Positions 18,922 through 27,471 of a stretch of 64,000 nucleotides of DNA are shown piece after piece (position 1 is the stretch's first letter; the number at the start of each line of letters is the position of its first letter). The translations under genes and the position numbers were made by a program. The stretch spans positions 1,946,501 to 2,010,500 of the forward strand of contig NZ_CP023548.1 of NCBI RefSeq assembly GCF_002407205.1, given 5' to 3'. The notes below the pieces were generated by a model that searched no databases, was not told where the DNA came from, and saw only the letters and a program-made list of their open reading frames with translations. The DNA comes from Rhodobacter sp. CZR27 (GTDB lineage: Bacteria > Pseudomonadota > Alphaproteobacteria > Rhodobacterales > Rhodobacteraceae).

Positions 18922-19506
18922 TCAGGCTTCCAGCTCGGCATCCCAGTAGAGATAGTCCAGCCAGCTGTCGTGCAGGTGGTTCGGCGGAAAGCGGCGACCA
19001 TGGCGCTGCATTTCCTCGGGCGTGGGCTCGCGCGGGGGGCGGAAGAGCCGGAACCCCGCCTGCTTCAGCGTCTTCGACCCCTTGCGGAGATTGCAGGGCG
19101 AGCAAGCGGCGACCACGTTCGTCCAGCTGGTGATGCCTCCCCTTGCCCGCGGGATCACGTGGTCGAACGTCAAATCCCCCTTCGCGCCGCAATACTGGCA
19201 GCGGAACTCGTCCCGCAGGAAAAGATTGAAGCGCGTGAAGGCCACGCGCTTCTGGGGTGTCACGAATTCCTTGAGCACCACGACCGAGGGTATTCGAAGC
19301 GCGGCGCGCTGGCTGCGCACGACCTGGTCGTATTCGGCGACGATCGAGACGCGGTCGAGGAAGGCCGCCTTGATCGCCTCCTGCCAGGGCCAGAGCGACA
19401 GCGGATAGTAGGACAGCGGACGATAATCCGCGTTCAGCACGAGTGCCGGATAATGCTTCAGCGTCGCGGGCTCGCGCACGAAGCTGGTCCTGAAATCGCC
19501 GTCCAT
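18922..19506 (-). CDS. HNH endonuclease family protein; likely attachment gene
   Basis: Intact, 194 residues. The HNH core is bracketed by two zinc-type Cys pairs: FRCQYCGAKGDLTFDHVIP, RARGG, then NVVAACSPCNLRKGSK. The N-terminal half (LKHYPALVLNADYRPLSYYP) is typical of a chromosomal HNH protein widespread in alphaproteobacteria whose role is not settled. The C-terminus ends in DSWLDYLYWDAELEA. The stop lies 23 bp from the transposon right end, so the 3' coding end is the probable target seen by TniQ. GGAG-type signals precede the ATG only weakly. Confidence 0.85.
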   Translation of the reverse strand: MDGDFRTSFVREPATLKHYPALVLNADYRPLSYYPLSLWPWQEAIKAAFLDRVSIVAEYDQVVRSQRAALRIPSVVVLKEFVTPQKRVAFTRFNLFLRDEFRCQYCGAKGDLTFDHVIPRARGGITSWTNVVAACSPCNLRKGSKTLKQAGFRLFRPPREPTPEEMQRHGRRFPPNHLHDSWLDYLYWDAELEA

Positions 19507-19715
19507 GCCGGAGTGACTCCTTCTCCGCCCCGTCTGCCGTTCGTCGGCACCAGAGCGGGGAGCCCCGCCCCGATGTCACAACTATATATGGCGTTCACCC
19601 TCAGGCAAGCCCCGCAACCGGCAGTAGCCGCCTGCAACGCTTGTCGCCGCCCCAGATGACGGGGATGTGACGGTTTTTTCGCCAGACGACGAAAACGGCG
19701 GACGGCAGGCGGCCG

Positions 19716-20378
19716 TCAGCCCGGCAGGCGGTCCTTCAGGAACGCCAGCGCGACCGACAGCCCGTCAGGCGCAATGCCGTGGCCCGTGCCCTTCATGACA
19801 TGGCCATAGGTCGTGAAGCCCGCGCGCGTCAGCGCCTCGCCGGCAAGGCTCATGTCCGCGAAGGGCACCACCGGATCGGCGTCGCCGTGGATCAGCAGGA
19901 CGGGCGGCTTCACGCGGGCCTCCTCGGCCAGCCGCTCGGGCGCGAGCAGGCGGCCCGAGAAGCCCACGATCCCGGCGATCTCGGCCTCGCGCCGCGGCGC
20001 CACGTGCAGCGCCATCATGGTGCCCTGCGAGAATCCGACGAGCGCCAGCGCCTCGGGGCCGAGGCCCTCGGCCTCCAGCCGCTCGTCAAGGAAGGCGTCG
20101 AGGTCGAGGGCCGAGGCGGCCAGCCCCTCGGCCGCGGCGGTCTCGGAGGAGCCGTCGAGCCAGGGGATCGGAAACCACTGGTAGCCGAAACCGTTGGCGC
20201 GGCAGGGCTCCGGCGCGTCGGGCGCGAGGAAGGCGGTGTCCGGCAGATGCGGGGCGAGCGGATCGGCGAGGCCCAGCAGGTCCGCCCCGTCGGCACCATA
20301 GCCGTGCAGGAAGATGACAAGGCTCTTCGCCCGGCCCGGCGCCGCGCCCTTGCGGCCGAATTTCAGCTTGCGTGTCAT
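19716..20378 (-). CDS. Carboxylesterase/phospholipase family alpha/beta hydrolase
   Basis: 220 residues from the ATG at 20378, with AAGGA five bases upstream and an ATGA overlap with the glycosylase gene. Alpha/beta-hydrolase landmarks: oxyanion region VIFLHGYGADGADLL, nucleophile elbow LVGFSQGTMM, Asp in LIHGDADPVVP and His in GTGHGI. This matches the small bacterial esterase/acyl-protein-thioesterase-like family (PF02230). It is cytoplasmic, with no signal peptide. The substrate cannot be inferred. Confidence 0.88.
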   Translation of the reverse strand: MTRKLKFGRKGAAPGRAKSLVIFLHGYGADGADLLGLADPLAPHLPDTAFLAPDAPEPCRANGFGYQWFPIPWLDGSSETAAAEGLAASALDLDAFLDERLEAEGLGPEALALVGFSQGTMMALHVAPRREAEIAGIVGFSGRLLAPERLAEEARVKPPVLLIHGDADPVVPFADMSLAGEALTRAGFTTYGHVMKGTGHGIAPDGLSVALAFLKDRLPG

Positions 20379-21004
20379 GCGGTTCCTTCCCGTCCCTTTG
20401 CATGACGGTAATAGGACCAGAGCAGGCGGGCCGCAACGCCCCGCCAAGGGCTCCAGTCCTCGGCCATGAGGCGCAGCGCGCGTTCCGAGGGCCGCGCCTC
20501 CAGTCCGAAGAGCAGGCGCGCCGCCTCCTGCAGCGCAAGATCGCCGGCGCAGATCACGTCGGCCCGGCCGAGCGAGGTCATGGCGTAAAGCTCGGCCGTC
20601 CAGCGGCCGATGCCGGGCAGCGCGGTAAGGGTCACGATCACCTCCGCATCGGTCAGGCCCGCCAGAGCGTCATAGTCCAGCGTCGCGCGGGCGAGCGCAT
20701 GGGCATAGCGGATCTTGGCCGCCGACAGACCGCAGGCACGCAGCGCGGCCTCGTCGGCTGCGGCCACCGCGGCGGCGGTGGTGAGGCCGGCGGCTTCCGT
20801 CCGGACCCGCATCGCGGCCGCGGCGGCGGTCGAGACCTGCTGGCCGAGGATCGCCGCCATCAGCTCGGCAAAGCCTTCGGGCCGGCGGCGGAGCGGCGGC
20901 GGGCCAGTGAGGGCATGGGCCGCGGCAAAGCGCGGCTCGCGCAGCGAGAGCCAGGCGACACCCTCGGCAATGCAGTCTTCGGTCATCAGGATGCGTCCGG
21001 TCAT
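20375..21004 (-). CDS. alkA: DNA-3-methyladenine glycosylase II (AlkA-type)
   Basis: 209 residues. The helix-hairpin-helix glycosylase motif ALPGIGRWTAELYAM is followed by GRADVICAGDLALQEA, with the catalytic Asp at the usual spacing. ILGQQVSTAAAAAM is the conserved helix before it. It removes alkylated bases in base excision repair. It lacks an N-terminal Ada or AlkA regulatory domain, so it is the short form. It is translationally coupled to the downstream esterase. An alternative start is the second Met (20983). Confidence 0.88.
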   Translation of the reverse strand: MTGRILMTEDCIAEGVAWLSLREPRFAAAHALTGPPPLRRRPEGFAELMAAILGQQVSTAAAAAMRVRTEAAGLTTAAAVAAADEAALRACGLSAAKIRYAHALARATLDYDALAGLTDAEVIVTLTALPGIGRWTAELYAMTSLGRADVICAGDLALQEAARLLFGLEARPSERALRLMAEDWSPWRGVAARLLWSYYRHAKGREGTA

Positions 21005-21084
21005 CCCCGCCAGATGGGTCGGGCCGGTCGCCTTGTCCAGCTTTTCGCTGGACGCGCCGGGCGCGGTGGCCCTAGGGAGAGGGC

Positions 21085-22305
21085 ATGACCGACGCCCCCG
21101 CCCTGCCCGCCTCCGACGCCCGCGCCCGCCGCAACGTGATCGTGCTTGTGGCCGCACAGGCCATCCTCGGCGCGCAGCTTTCCATGGTCTTCATCGTCGC
21201 CGGCCTTGCCGGGCAGACGCTCGCGCCCAACCCCTGCTGGGCGACGCTGCCGATCACGCTGGCCGTCACCGGGTCGATGCTGTCGGCCACGCCACTCTCG
21301 GCGCTGATGCAGCGCTTCGGACGCCGGGCGGGCTTCGTGCTGGGGGCGCTGGCCGGCGCCGCGGGCGCGGGCGTCTGCGCGGTGGGGCTGATGGAGGGGT
21401 CGTTCGGGCTGTTCCTCGCCGGTTCGGGCCTCACGGGCATCTACATGTCGGCGCAGGGCTTCTACCGCTTCGCCGCGGCCGATACCGCCTCGGAGAGCTT
21501 CCGGCCCAAGGCGATCTCGTGGGTCATGGCAGGGGGGCTGCTGTCGGCCGTGCTTGGGCCGCAGGTGGTGAAGCTGACGGCGCAGGCCATGGTGGTGCCC
21601 TTCCTCGGCACCTACCTTGCCGCCATCGCGCTGAACCTGGGCGGGATGCTGCTCTTCGGCTTCCTCGACATTCCCCGTCCCGCGCCGCCCCGGCCGGGGG
21701 CCGCCACCGGGCGCAGCCGGCGCCAGCTGATCCGCGACCCGCGCATCGCGGTGGCGGTGACCTGCGCGACCGTCTCTTATGCGCTGATGAACCTCGTGAT
21801 GACCTCGTCGCCGCTCGCCGTCGTGGGTTGCGGCTTCCAGACCTCGGACGCGGCCGATGTGGTCACCGCGCATGTGCTGGCGATGTATGGCCCAAGCTTC
21901 GTGACCGGCCACATCATTGCGCGCATCGGCGTCGAGAAGGTCATGGCGATCGGCCTTGCGATCCTTGCGGCCTCGGGCGCGGTGGCGCTGTCGGGGGTGG
22001 AGCTCGAGCATTTCTTCGCCGCCCTCGTGCTGCTGGGGCTGGGCTGGAACTTCGGCTTCATCGGGGCGACGGCGATGCTCGCCTCGGCCCATGCACCGGA
22101 GGAGCGCGGCCGGATCCAGGGTCTGAACGACCTGATCGTCTTCGCCGGGGTCGCCTCGGCCTCGGTCGCCTCGGGCGGGCTGATGAACTGCACCGGCGGG
22201 TCGGTTCAGGCGGGCTGGCAGGCGGTGAACCTTGCGATGCTGCCGTTCCTCGTGCTGGCGGGCGGCGCGCTGATCTGGCTTGCGCTGCGCCCCCGGGACG
22301 CGTAA
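21085..22305 (+). CDS. MFS transporter
   Basis: 406 residues with about twelve hydrophobic helices. The helix 2-3 loop has QRFGRRAGFVLGAL, the MFS signature, and the central loop lies near residue 210 (GAATGRSRRQLIRDP). GGGAGAGGGC precedes the ATG. It is divergent from alkA, with 80 bp between. It resembles the uncharacterised YfcJ/YbfB-like group; the substrate is unknown. The neighbouring genes do not suggest one. Confidence 0.85.
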   Translation: MTDAPALPASDARARRNVIVLVAAQAILGAQLSMVFIVAGLAGQTLAPNPCWATLPITLAVTGSMLSATPLSALMQRFGRRAGFVLGALAGAAGAGVCAVGLMEGSFGLFLAGSGLTGIYMSAQGFYRFAAADTASESFRPKAISWVMAGGLLSAVLGPQVVKLTAQAMVVPFLGTYLAAIALNLGGMLLFGFLDIPRPAPPRPGAATGRSRRQLIRDPRIAVAVTCATVSYALMNLVMTSSPLAVVGCGFQTSDAADVVTAHVLAMYGPSFVTGHIIARIGVEKVMAIGLAILAASGAVALSGVELEHFFAALVLLGLGWNFGFIGATAMLASAHAPEERGRIQGLNDLIVFAGVASASVASGGLMNCTGGSVQAGWQAVNLAMLPFLVLAGGALIWLALRPRDA

Positions 22306-22309
22306 CCGC

Positions 22310-23077
22310 TCAGACCCGCCCGGTCAGCGCCGACCGCAGAAGGCGCCAGCGGCGGCTGAACTCCGAAAGGTCCAGCCGTCCCTCCGCGACGCGCCGCGGC
22401 TCGGCCAAGGCGAGGCGCAGGAGCGGCTCGGCCTGCCATGCCGGCAGCAGCGCGGGACGCGCGTCGGGCGACAGCCGCCCTGCCCGCCCGCGCTTCAGCC
22501 GCGCAAGCCCCTCGCGCGCAAGGGCCGCCACCGCCTCGGGGCTGCTGTCCCGCAACGGCTGACGCCCCCGCGCCTCAAGCTCCGGCACCGCGCGGAGCCA
22601 CGACGCAAGCCCTGCCGCCCAGCCGATGTCGCGCACCGCGCGCTCGGCGTGGGGCGACGCCCCCAGCGCCAGCGCCGCCGCCCACATCAGCCCGCCCGCC
22701 GTCGCGTCGAGGTGGCGATCGAACTCGTCCCCGTCGGCAAAGGGCTCGCGCCAGATGTCCCAGCGTCGCGCCGCGATCAGGGCGTCGAGAAGCCCGACCG
22801 GAAGCCCTGCCTCGCGGATCACCTGCGCAAGCGGGCCCGCCACCTCATGCGCGCGGCTCCGGCCATCGGCGGCCTCGGCCACCACATCGCGCCAGAACTG
22901 CAGCCGCATCTCGGCGATCATCGGCTCCTGCGTGACCCAGGGCGCCCGCGCCACTTCAAGGTTGAAGGCATAGAGCGGGAACACCCGAGCCCGCGCCGCC
23001 ACTGGCGCGGCCATTGTTGCGGCGAAGCGGTCGGGGTCTCCGCGCTCGACCAGCGCGGCGCAGGCCTGAAGGCTCAC
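22310..23077 (-). CDS. Squalene/phytoene synthase-family protein (NDUFAF6-like)
   Basis: 255 residues from a GTG that overlaps the methyltransferase stop (GTGA). The sequence has the helical isoprenoid-synthase fold: LYAFNLEVARAPWVTQEPMIAEMRLQFWRDVV and DGDEFDRHLDATAGGLMW. The Asp-rich DxxxD motifs of true synthases are not intact, which is typical of the NDUFAF6-like branch linked in mitochondria to complex I assembly. It probably is not a carotenoid enzyme, but its bacterial role is uncertain. The last gene of the cysS-cimA-methyltransferase run. Confidence 0.75.
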   Translation of the reverse strand: MSLQACAALVERGDPDRFAATMAAPVAARARVFPLYAFNLEVARAPWVTQEPMIAEMRLQFWRDVVAEAADGRSRAHEVAGPLAQVIREAGLPVGLLDALIAARRWDIWREPFADGDEFDRHLDATAGGLMWAAALALGASPHAERAVRDIGWAAGLASWLRAVPELEARGRQPLRDSSPEAVAALAREGLARLKRGRAGRLSPDARPALLPAWQAEPLLRLALAEPRRVAEGRLDLSEFSRRWRLLRSALTGRV

Positions 23078-23793
23078 GCCGCGGGCTCCGCCACGACCTG
23101 CAGATAGCCGTAGCTGTCGCCATGCCGGCGCCAGAGCGAGATCTCCGCCTCGGCTTGCGTCAGGACATCGGCCAGCGCGGGCAGCGCCTCGGCGCGAAGA
23201 TGGGCGATGCGGGCGGCCAGCGGCTCGTAATAGGCGGCCCAGCCAGCTTCGGGCAGCCAGCGGTCGGCGAGCACCCGCCAGCCGGCGGCCTCGACCCGCG
23301 CCACGACGCCCTCGCGGTCGGTCATGGCGGGATAGGACTGCCAGAAGTCGCGCGCCTCGAGCGGCGGATTGTCCACCCGCCAGGCGATTTCGGAGAACGC
23401 CACGCGGCCGCCGGGCTTCAGGTGCGGCCGCCAGCGCCGCAGCGCCTCGGTCACGCCGACATGGTAGATGGCGCCCGCGCACCAGATCAGGTCGAACATC
23501 CCCTCGGGCTGCATCATGTCGCCGGTGACCGCCAGCAGCCGGGCATCGACGTCCAGCCGCGCCGCCAGTTCGTCGATGTAGGGCCGGTGCTGGTCCATCG
23601 CCACCACCTGCCCCTCCGGCACCGCGGCAAGCAGCCCCTCGACATCCACCCCCGGCCCGCAGCCCGCGTCGAGCACCCGCCCGTCACGCGGAGGCCGCGC
23701 CTGCGACAGCGCCCAGCCCAGGCTTTGATCGTCCCCCGGCCCCTCGCGGAGGAGGTCCGAATGCAGGGTGAAGAAGGCCTCCTCCGGCGTCAT
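23074..23793 (-). CDS. Class I SAM-dependent methyltransferase
   Basis: 239 residues from the ATG at 23793, which overlaps the cimA stop (ATGA); another Met lies two codons upstream. Motif I is VLDAGCGPGVDVEGL and acidic motif II is VVAMDQHRPYI; VTGDMM, FDLIWCAGAIYHVG and LKPGGRVAFSEIAW complete the Rossmann methyltransferase pattern. It resembles UbiE-like small-molecule methyltransferases. The substrate is unknown. Tight coupling to cimA and to the synthase-like gene suggests one transcript. Confidence 0.85.
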   Translation of the reverse strand: MTPEEAFFTLHSDLLREGPGDDQSLGWALSQARPPRDGRVLDAGCGPGVDVEGLLAAVPEGQVVAMDQHRPYIDELAARLDVDARLLAVTGDMMQPEGMFDLIWCAGAIYHVGVTEALRRWRPHLKPGGRVAFSEIAWRVDNPPLEARDFWQSYPAMTDREGVVARVEAAGWRVLADRWLPEAGWAAYYEPLAARIAHLRAEALPALADVLTQAEAEISLWRRHGDSYGYLQVVAEPAA

Positions 23794-25427
23794 GGGCATC
23801 CCTCCGGCCGCGCGTCGCGCACGAGCTTCCAGTTGACCGCATCGAGCAGCGCCTCGAACGAGGCATCCACTATGTTCGGCGAGACGCCGACCGTGGACCA
23901 GCGCCGGCCCTGCCCGTCCTCGCTGTCGATGATGACACGGGTCACGGCGTCGACGCCACCTTGCGTGATCCGCACCTTGAAGTCGACCAGCCGGAGGTCC
24001 GCGATCACCGACTGCCAGCGGCCGAGATCCTTGGCCAGCGCCTTCGACAGGGCGTTCACCGGCCCGCGCTCGGTTCCCGCCTCGTCGAGGCTTTCCGAGA
24101 CCGACAGCACCCGCTGCCCGTCGATCAGCACGACGACCACCGCCTCGGAGAGCGTCATGATCCCGTCGCCGACCCGCCGGCGCTCGACGGTGACACGGTA
24201 GCGCTTGACCTCGAAGAAGCTGGGCATCAGCCCCAGCACCCGCCGCGCGACGAGTTCGAAGCTCGCCTGCGCGGAGTCATAGGCATAGCCCTGATCCTCG
24301 CGCGCCTTGATCTCGTCGAGGATGCGCGAGAGCCGCGGATCGCCGGGAGCGACCTCGATCCCGGCCGCGGCAAGGCGGGCGCGCAGGTTCGACTGGCCTG
24401 CCTGGTTCGACATCGGGATGACCCGGACGTTGCCCACCAACGCCGGGTCGATGTGCTCGTAGGTCGAGGGGTCCTTCAGGATCGCGGACGCATGCAGCCC
24501 CGCCTTGTGCGCGAAGGCCGAGGCGCCGACATAGGCCGAGGCGCGGCGCGGCACCCGGTTCAGGATGTCGTCGAGCATTCGGCTGGTGCGCACCATGCCG
24601 GTCAGCGCCTCGGGCGTGATCCCGGTCTCGAACCGGCTGGCATAGGGCTCCTTCAGCAGGAAGGTGGGGATCAGCGCGGTGAGGTTCGCGTTGCCGCAGC
24701 GCTCACCCAAACCGTTGAGTGTGCCCTGCACCTGCCGCGCCCCCGCATCGACCGCGGCGAGCGTCGCCGCCACCGCCGTGCCGGTGTCGTCGTGGGTGTG
24801 GATGCCGAGCCGGTCGCCCGGGATGCCCGCCGCGATCACCTCGGCCACGATCCGGCCGACCTCCGCCGGCAACGTGCCGCCGTTGGTGTCGCAGAGCACG
24901 ACCCAGCGCGCCCCGGCCTCCAGCGCCACCTTCAGGCAGTCGAGCGCATAGGCCGGATTGGCGCGGTAGCCGTCGAAGAAATGCTCGGCATCGAGGATGG
25001 CCTCGCGCCCCCTGGCGACGACATGGGCCACCGAGGCGCGGATCGACGCGAGGTTTTCCTCCAGCGTCACCCCGAGGGCGGTGATGACGTGGAACTCGTG
25101 CGCCTTGCCAACCAGGCAGACTGTGCCGGTGCCGGCATCCAGCACCGCCGCCAGCACGTCGTCATTCTCGGCCGAGCGCCCGGCGCGCTTCGTCATCCCG
25201 AAGGCCGCAAGCCGTGCCCGCGTCTCGGGAGCGTTGGCGAAGAACTCGCTGTCGGTCGGATTGGCCCCCGGCCAGCCGCCCTCGATGTAATCGACGCCGA
25301 GATCGTCCAGCGCCCGCGCGATCTGCCGCTTCTCAAGCGTCGAGAACTGCACGCCCTGCGTCTGCTGCCCGTCGCGCAGCGTGGTGTCGTAGAGGTAGAG
25401 GCGTTCTTTCAATCTTGCCTCGGCCAT
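23790..25427 (-). CDS. cimA: (R)-citramalate synthase
   Basis: 545 residues. The HMGL-type TIM barrel starts YLYDTTLRDGQQTQGVQFS, with the metal-binding pattern HTHDDTGTAVA and GNANL. The C-terminal allosteric domain (about 410-545) has RVTVERRRVGDG and VDFKVRITQGGVDAVTRV. Length and the DGQQTQ motif fit the citramalate synthase type (TIGR00977) rather than LeuA. It condenses pyruvate and acetyl-CoA to citramalate, opening a threonine-independent route to isoleucine. The ATG shares one base with the cysS stop. Confidence 0.9.
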   Translation of the reverse strand: MAEARLKERLYLYDTTLRDGQQTQGVQFSTLEKRQIARALDDLGVDYIEGGWPGANPTDSEFFANAPETRARLAAFGMTKRAGRSAENDDVLAAVLDAGTGTVCLVGKAHEFHVITALGVTLEENLASIRASVAHVVARGREAILDAEHFFDGYRANPAYALDCLKVALEAGARWVVLCDTNGGTLPAEVGRIVAEVIAAGIPGDRLGIHTHDDTGTAVAATLAAVDAGARQVQGTLNGLGERCGNANLTALIPTFLLKEPYASRFETGITPEALTGMVRTSRMLDDILNRVPRRASAYVGASAFAHKAGLHASAILKDPSTYEHIDPALVGNVRVIPMSNQAGQSNLRARLAAAGIEVAPGDPRLSRILDEIKAREDQGYAYDSAQASFELVARRVLGLMPSFFEVKRYRVTVERRRVGDGIMTLSEAVVVVLIDGQRVLSVSESLDEAGTERGPVNALSKALAKDLGRWQSVIADLRLVDFKVRITQGGVDAVTRVIIDSEDGQGRRWSTVGVSPNIVDASFEALLDAVNWKLVRDARPEGCP

Positions 25428-26887
25428 CAGATGCTCCAGAGTTTCGCCGCGTCGAAGTCGGTCCCGAACTCCCACTCGGCGCCTTGCGGCGTATCCTTGA
25501 CGACAACCCCAGCTGCCACGAGCCCATCCCGAACGGCGTCAGAGCGCGCGAAATCACGGGCCTTGCGCGCAGCGGCCCGCTCAAGAAGTAACTGTTCGAT
25601 CCGCTCCGAATTCTGGGCTTCAATGTCCGACCAGTGTCCCATGCCATCCTGGAGAAGGCCAAGAAGCCGGCAGGAGCCCAGGAAGCGGGCGGCCGCGCTG
25701 CGGTAGTCGTCGCGGGATGCCCAATGGACAGCTCCGCACTGCTGCTCGAGATCGACCTTCAGGGTCATCAGTCGCGTGAAGATGACCCTCAGTTCCGTCA
25801 GCGCCTGGTGAGTGTTCAGATCGTCCGAGAGGGCATCGACGACCTCGGGATGCGGCTCGCCAGCCTCGACGTCGAGAGCGTACTTCCGCCACCGCCTCAA
25901 CTCCTGCTTCGCCTGTCGCGCTTTATCGTCGGTCCAGTCCATCGGCTTACCGTAGTGCGTGCCGAGGTAGACCATCCGGATAACCTCACCCGGATAGCCC
26001 TGGTCCAGCAGGTCGCGCACGGTGAAGAAGTTGCCGAGCGACTTCGACATCTTCTTCCCCTCGACCTGCAGCATCTCGTTGTGCAGCCAGTAATTGGCGA
26101 AGCTGCCCTCGGGGTGGGCGCAGCGGGATTGCGCGATCTCGTTCTCGTGGTGGGGGAACTGGAGGTCGATGCCGCCGGCGTGAATGTCGAAGGAGGCGCC
26201 CAGCAGCTCGTGCGACATGGCCGAGCATTCGATGTGCCAGCCGGGGCGGCCGCGGCCCCAAGGCGAGTCCCAGCCCGGAAGTTCGGCATCCGACGGCTTC
26301 CAGAGCACGAAGTCCATCGGGTCTTCCTTGAAGGGCGCCACCTCGACGCGCGCCCCCGCGATCATGTCGTCGACCGACCGGCCTGAGAGCGCGCCATACT
26401 CCTTGTAGGAGCGGACGCGGAAGAGAACGTGCCCCTCGCGCTCGTAAGCGTGGCCCTTGGCGATCAGGTCCTCGATCATCGCGATCATCGCGCCGATCCA
26501 TTCGGTCGCGCGCGGCTCCTTCGTCGGGCGCAGCGCGCCGAGCGCATCCATGTCGGTGTGATACCAGCCGATGGTCTCGTCGGTGCGCTCGCGGATCAGC
26601 TCCTCGAGGCTGCGCGGATCGCCCGCGGCCTTCCGCGCCTGCGCCGCCGCGTTGATCTTGTCGTCCACGTCGGTGAAGTTGCGCACGTAGGTCACGTGCT
26701 CCGGCCCGTAGACGTGGCGGAGCAGCCGGAACAGCACGTCGAACACCACCACCGGCCGTCCGTTGCCCAGATGCGCCCGGTCGTAGACCGTCGGCCCGCA
26801 GACATAGAGCCGCACGTTCTTGGGGTCGATCGGCGTGAAGACCTCCTTGCGGCGGGTCCTCGTGTTGGTCAGGCGGATCGTGGTCAT
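25427..26887 (-). CDS. cysS: Cysteinyl-tRNA synthetase
   Basis: 486 residues from [13 protein letters not shown]. Class I signatures: HLGN at 39-42 (HIGH motif) and KMSKS at 279-283. Zinc ligands include Cys30 (YVCGPT), and [12 protein letters not shown] with [18 protein letters not shown] is conserved. It charges tRNA-Cys. It heads a run with cimA, the methyltransferase and the synthase-like gene. A Cys-rich 14-codon ORF lies 84 bp upstream and could control expression by sensing Cys-tRNA. Confidence 0.95.
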   Translation of the reverse strand: MTTIRLTNTRTRRKEVFTPIDPKNVRLYVCGPTVYDRAHLGNGRPVVVFDVLFRLLRHVYGPEHVTYVRNFTDVDDKINAAAQARKAAGDPRSLEELIRERTDETIGWYHTDMDALGALRPTKEPRATEWIGAMIAMIEDLIAKGHAYEREGHVLFRVRSYKEYGALSGRSVDDMIAGARVEVAPFKEDPMDFVLWKPSDAELPGWDSPWGRGRPGWHIECSAMSHELLGASFDIHAGGIDLQFPHHENEIAQSRCAHPEGSFANYWLHNEMLQVEGKKMSKSLGNFFTVRDLLDQGYPGEVIRMVYLGTHYGKPMDWTDDKARQAKQELRRWRKYALDVEAGEPHPEVVDALSDDLNTHQALTELRVIFTRLMTLKVDLEQQCGAVHWASRDDYRSAAARFLGSCRLLGLLQDGMGHWSDIEAQNSERIEQLLLERAAARKARDFARSDAVRDGLVAAGVVVKDTPQGAEWEFGTDFDAAKLWSI

Positions 26888-26911
26888 GGGTCCTCGCAAG
26901 GCGGCCTCGCC

Positions 26912-26964
26912 CGCGGGCTTTCTCACATCACGACCTTGGAGGGAACGGAAAAGAGCAGCCCGCG
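26912..26964 (-). promoter_or_regulatory. Long-range stem between leader peptide and cysS
   Basis: On the minus strand CGCGGGCT (26957-26964) can pair perfectly with AGCCCGCG (26912-26919). The stem encloses the segment between the leader stop and the cysS ribosome binding region. The 37-base loop and the absence of a T-run argue against a simple terminator; sequestration of the cysS start region is possible. Confidence 0.4.
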
Positions 26965-26971
26965 ACGCATG

Positions 26972-27016
26972 TCAGCAGGGAATGATGCAGCCGGTAATGG
27001 TGCAGATGCTCGTCAT
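26972..27016 (-). CDS. Putative Cys-rich leader peptide upstream of cysS
   Basis: A 14-codon ORF on the minus strand reads MTSICTITGCIIPC and stops with TGA. Three Cys codons, all TGC, make up more than a fifth of the peptide, and the last is immediately before the stop. GGGCGG precedes the ATG as a weak ribosome binding site. It is too short to be a stable enzyme. Its place before the Cys-tRNA synthetase gene suggests an attenuation leader that stalls when Cys-tRNA is low. Confidence 0.5.
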   Translation of the reverse strand: MTSICTITGCIIPC

Positions 27017-27096
27017 GCCGCCCGGATAGCATCCGGCGCACCCTCAGGCAAGCCGCGGTGCTGGACAGGGCGTCGCATCCGCGCGAGGCTCGCACC

Positions 27097-27471
27097 ATGG
27101 ACCGCGCCGCCACCAACCGGATCTGCGCCGCCCTGCCCGGCGCCACGCTCGACCATCCCTGGGACGAGCGGCACGATGCGTGGAAGATCGGCGGCCGGAT
27201 CTTCGCGCTGATCGGCGCGCTGGACCGCGGCGTGACCGTGAAGTGCCCCGATCCCGAGACGGCCGCGCTGCTGGTCGAGACCGGCCGGGCCGAACGCGCA
27301 CCCTAGATGCACCGAAGCTGGGTGCTGCTGCCGTTCGGCCCCGCGGCCGACATGGACGAGGTTCGTCACCGGATCGAGGTCTCGTTCCGGCTGATCCGGG
27401 ACGCGCTGCCGCGGAAGGTCCGCGCCGCGTTGCCGTGCCACATGGACGGGCAGGGTCCCGAGGCGCCCTAG
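27097..27471 (+). pseudogene. MmcQ/YjbR-family protein with in-frame amber stop
   Basis: Reading through one TAG at 27304-27306 gives a 124-residue protein: ATNRICAALPGATLDHPWD, HDAWKIGGRIFALIG, VTVKCPDPETAALLVE, then HRSWVLLPFG and VRHRIEVSFRLIRDALPRKV. This is the complete YjbR (PF04237, MmcQ-like DNA-binding) fold. The stop lies where a Tyr is common in the family, so TAC to TAG is the likely change. There is no frameshift. The true stop is TAG at 27469. It is convergent with the LysE gene, overlapping it by 4 bp. Confidence 0.7.

Noticed and set aside
18769..19659. ORF starting with a good RBS near the right end and continuing past the HNH gene
   Set aside because: After the transposon end it only reads antisense to the HNH gene. 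The RBS-like GGAGG is probably a coincidence.
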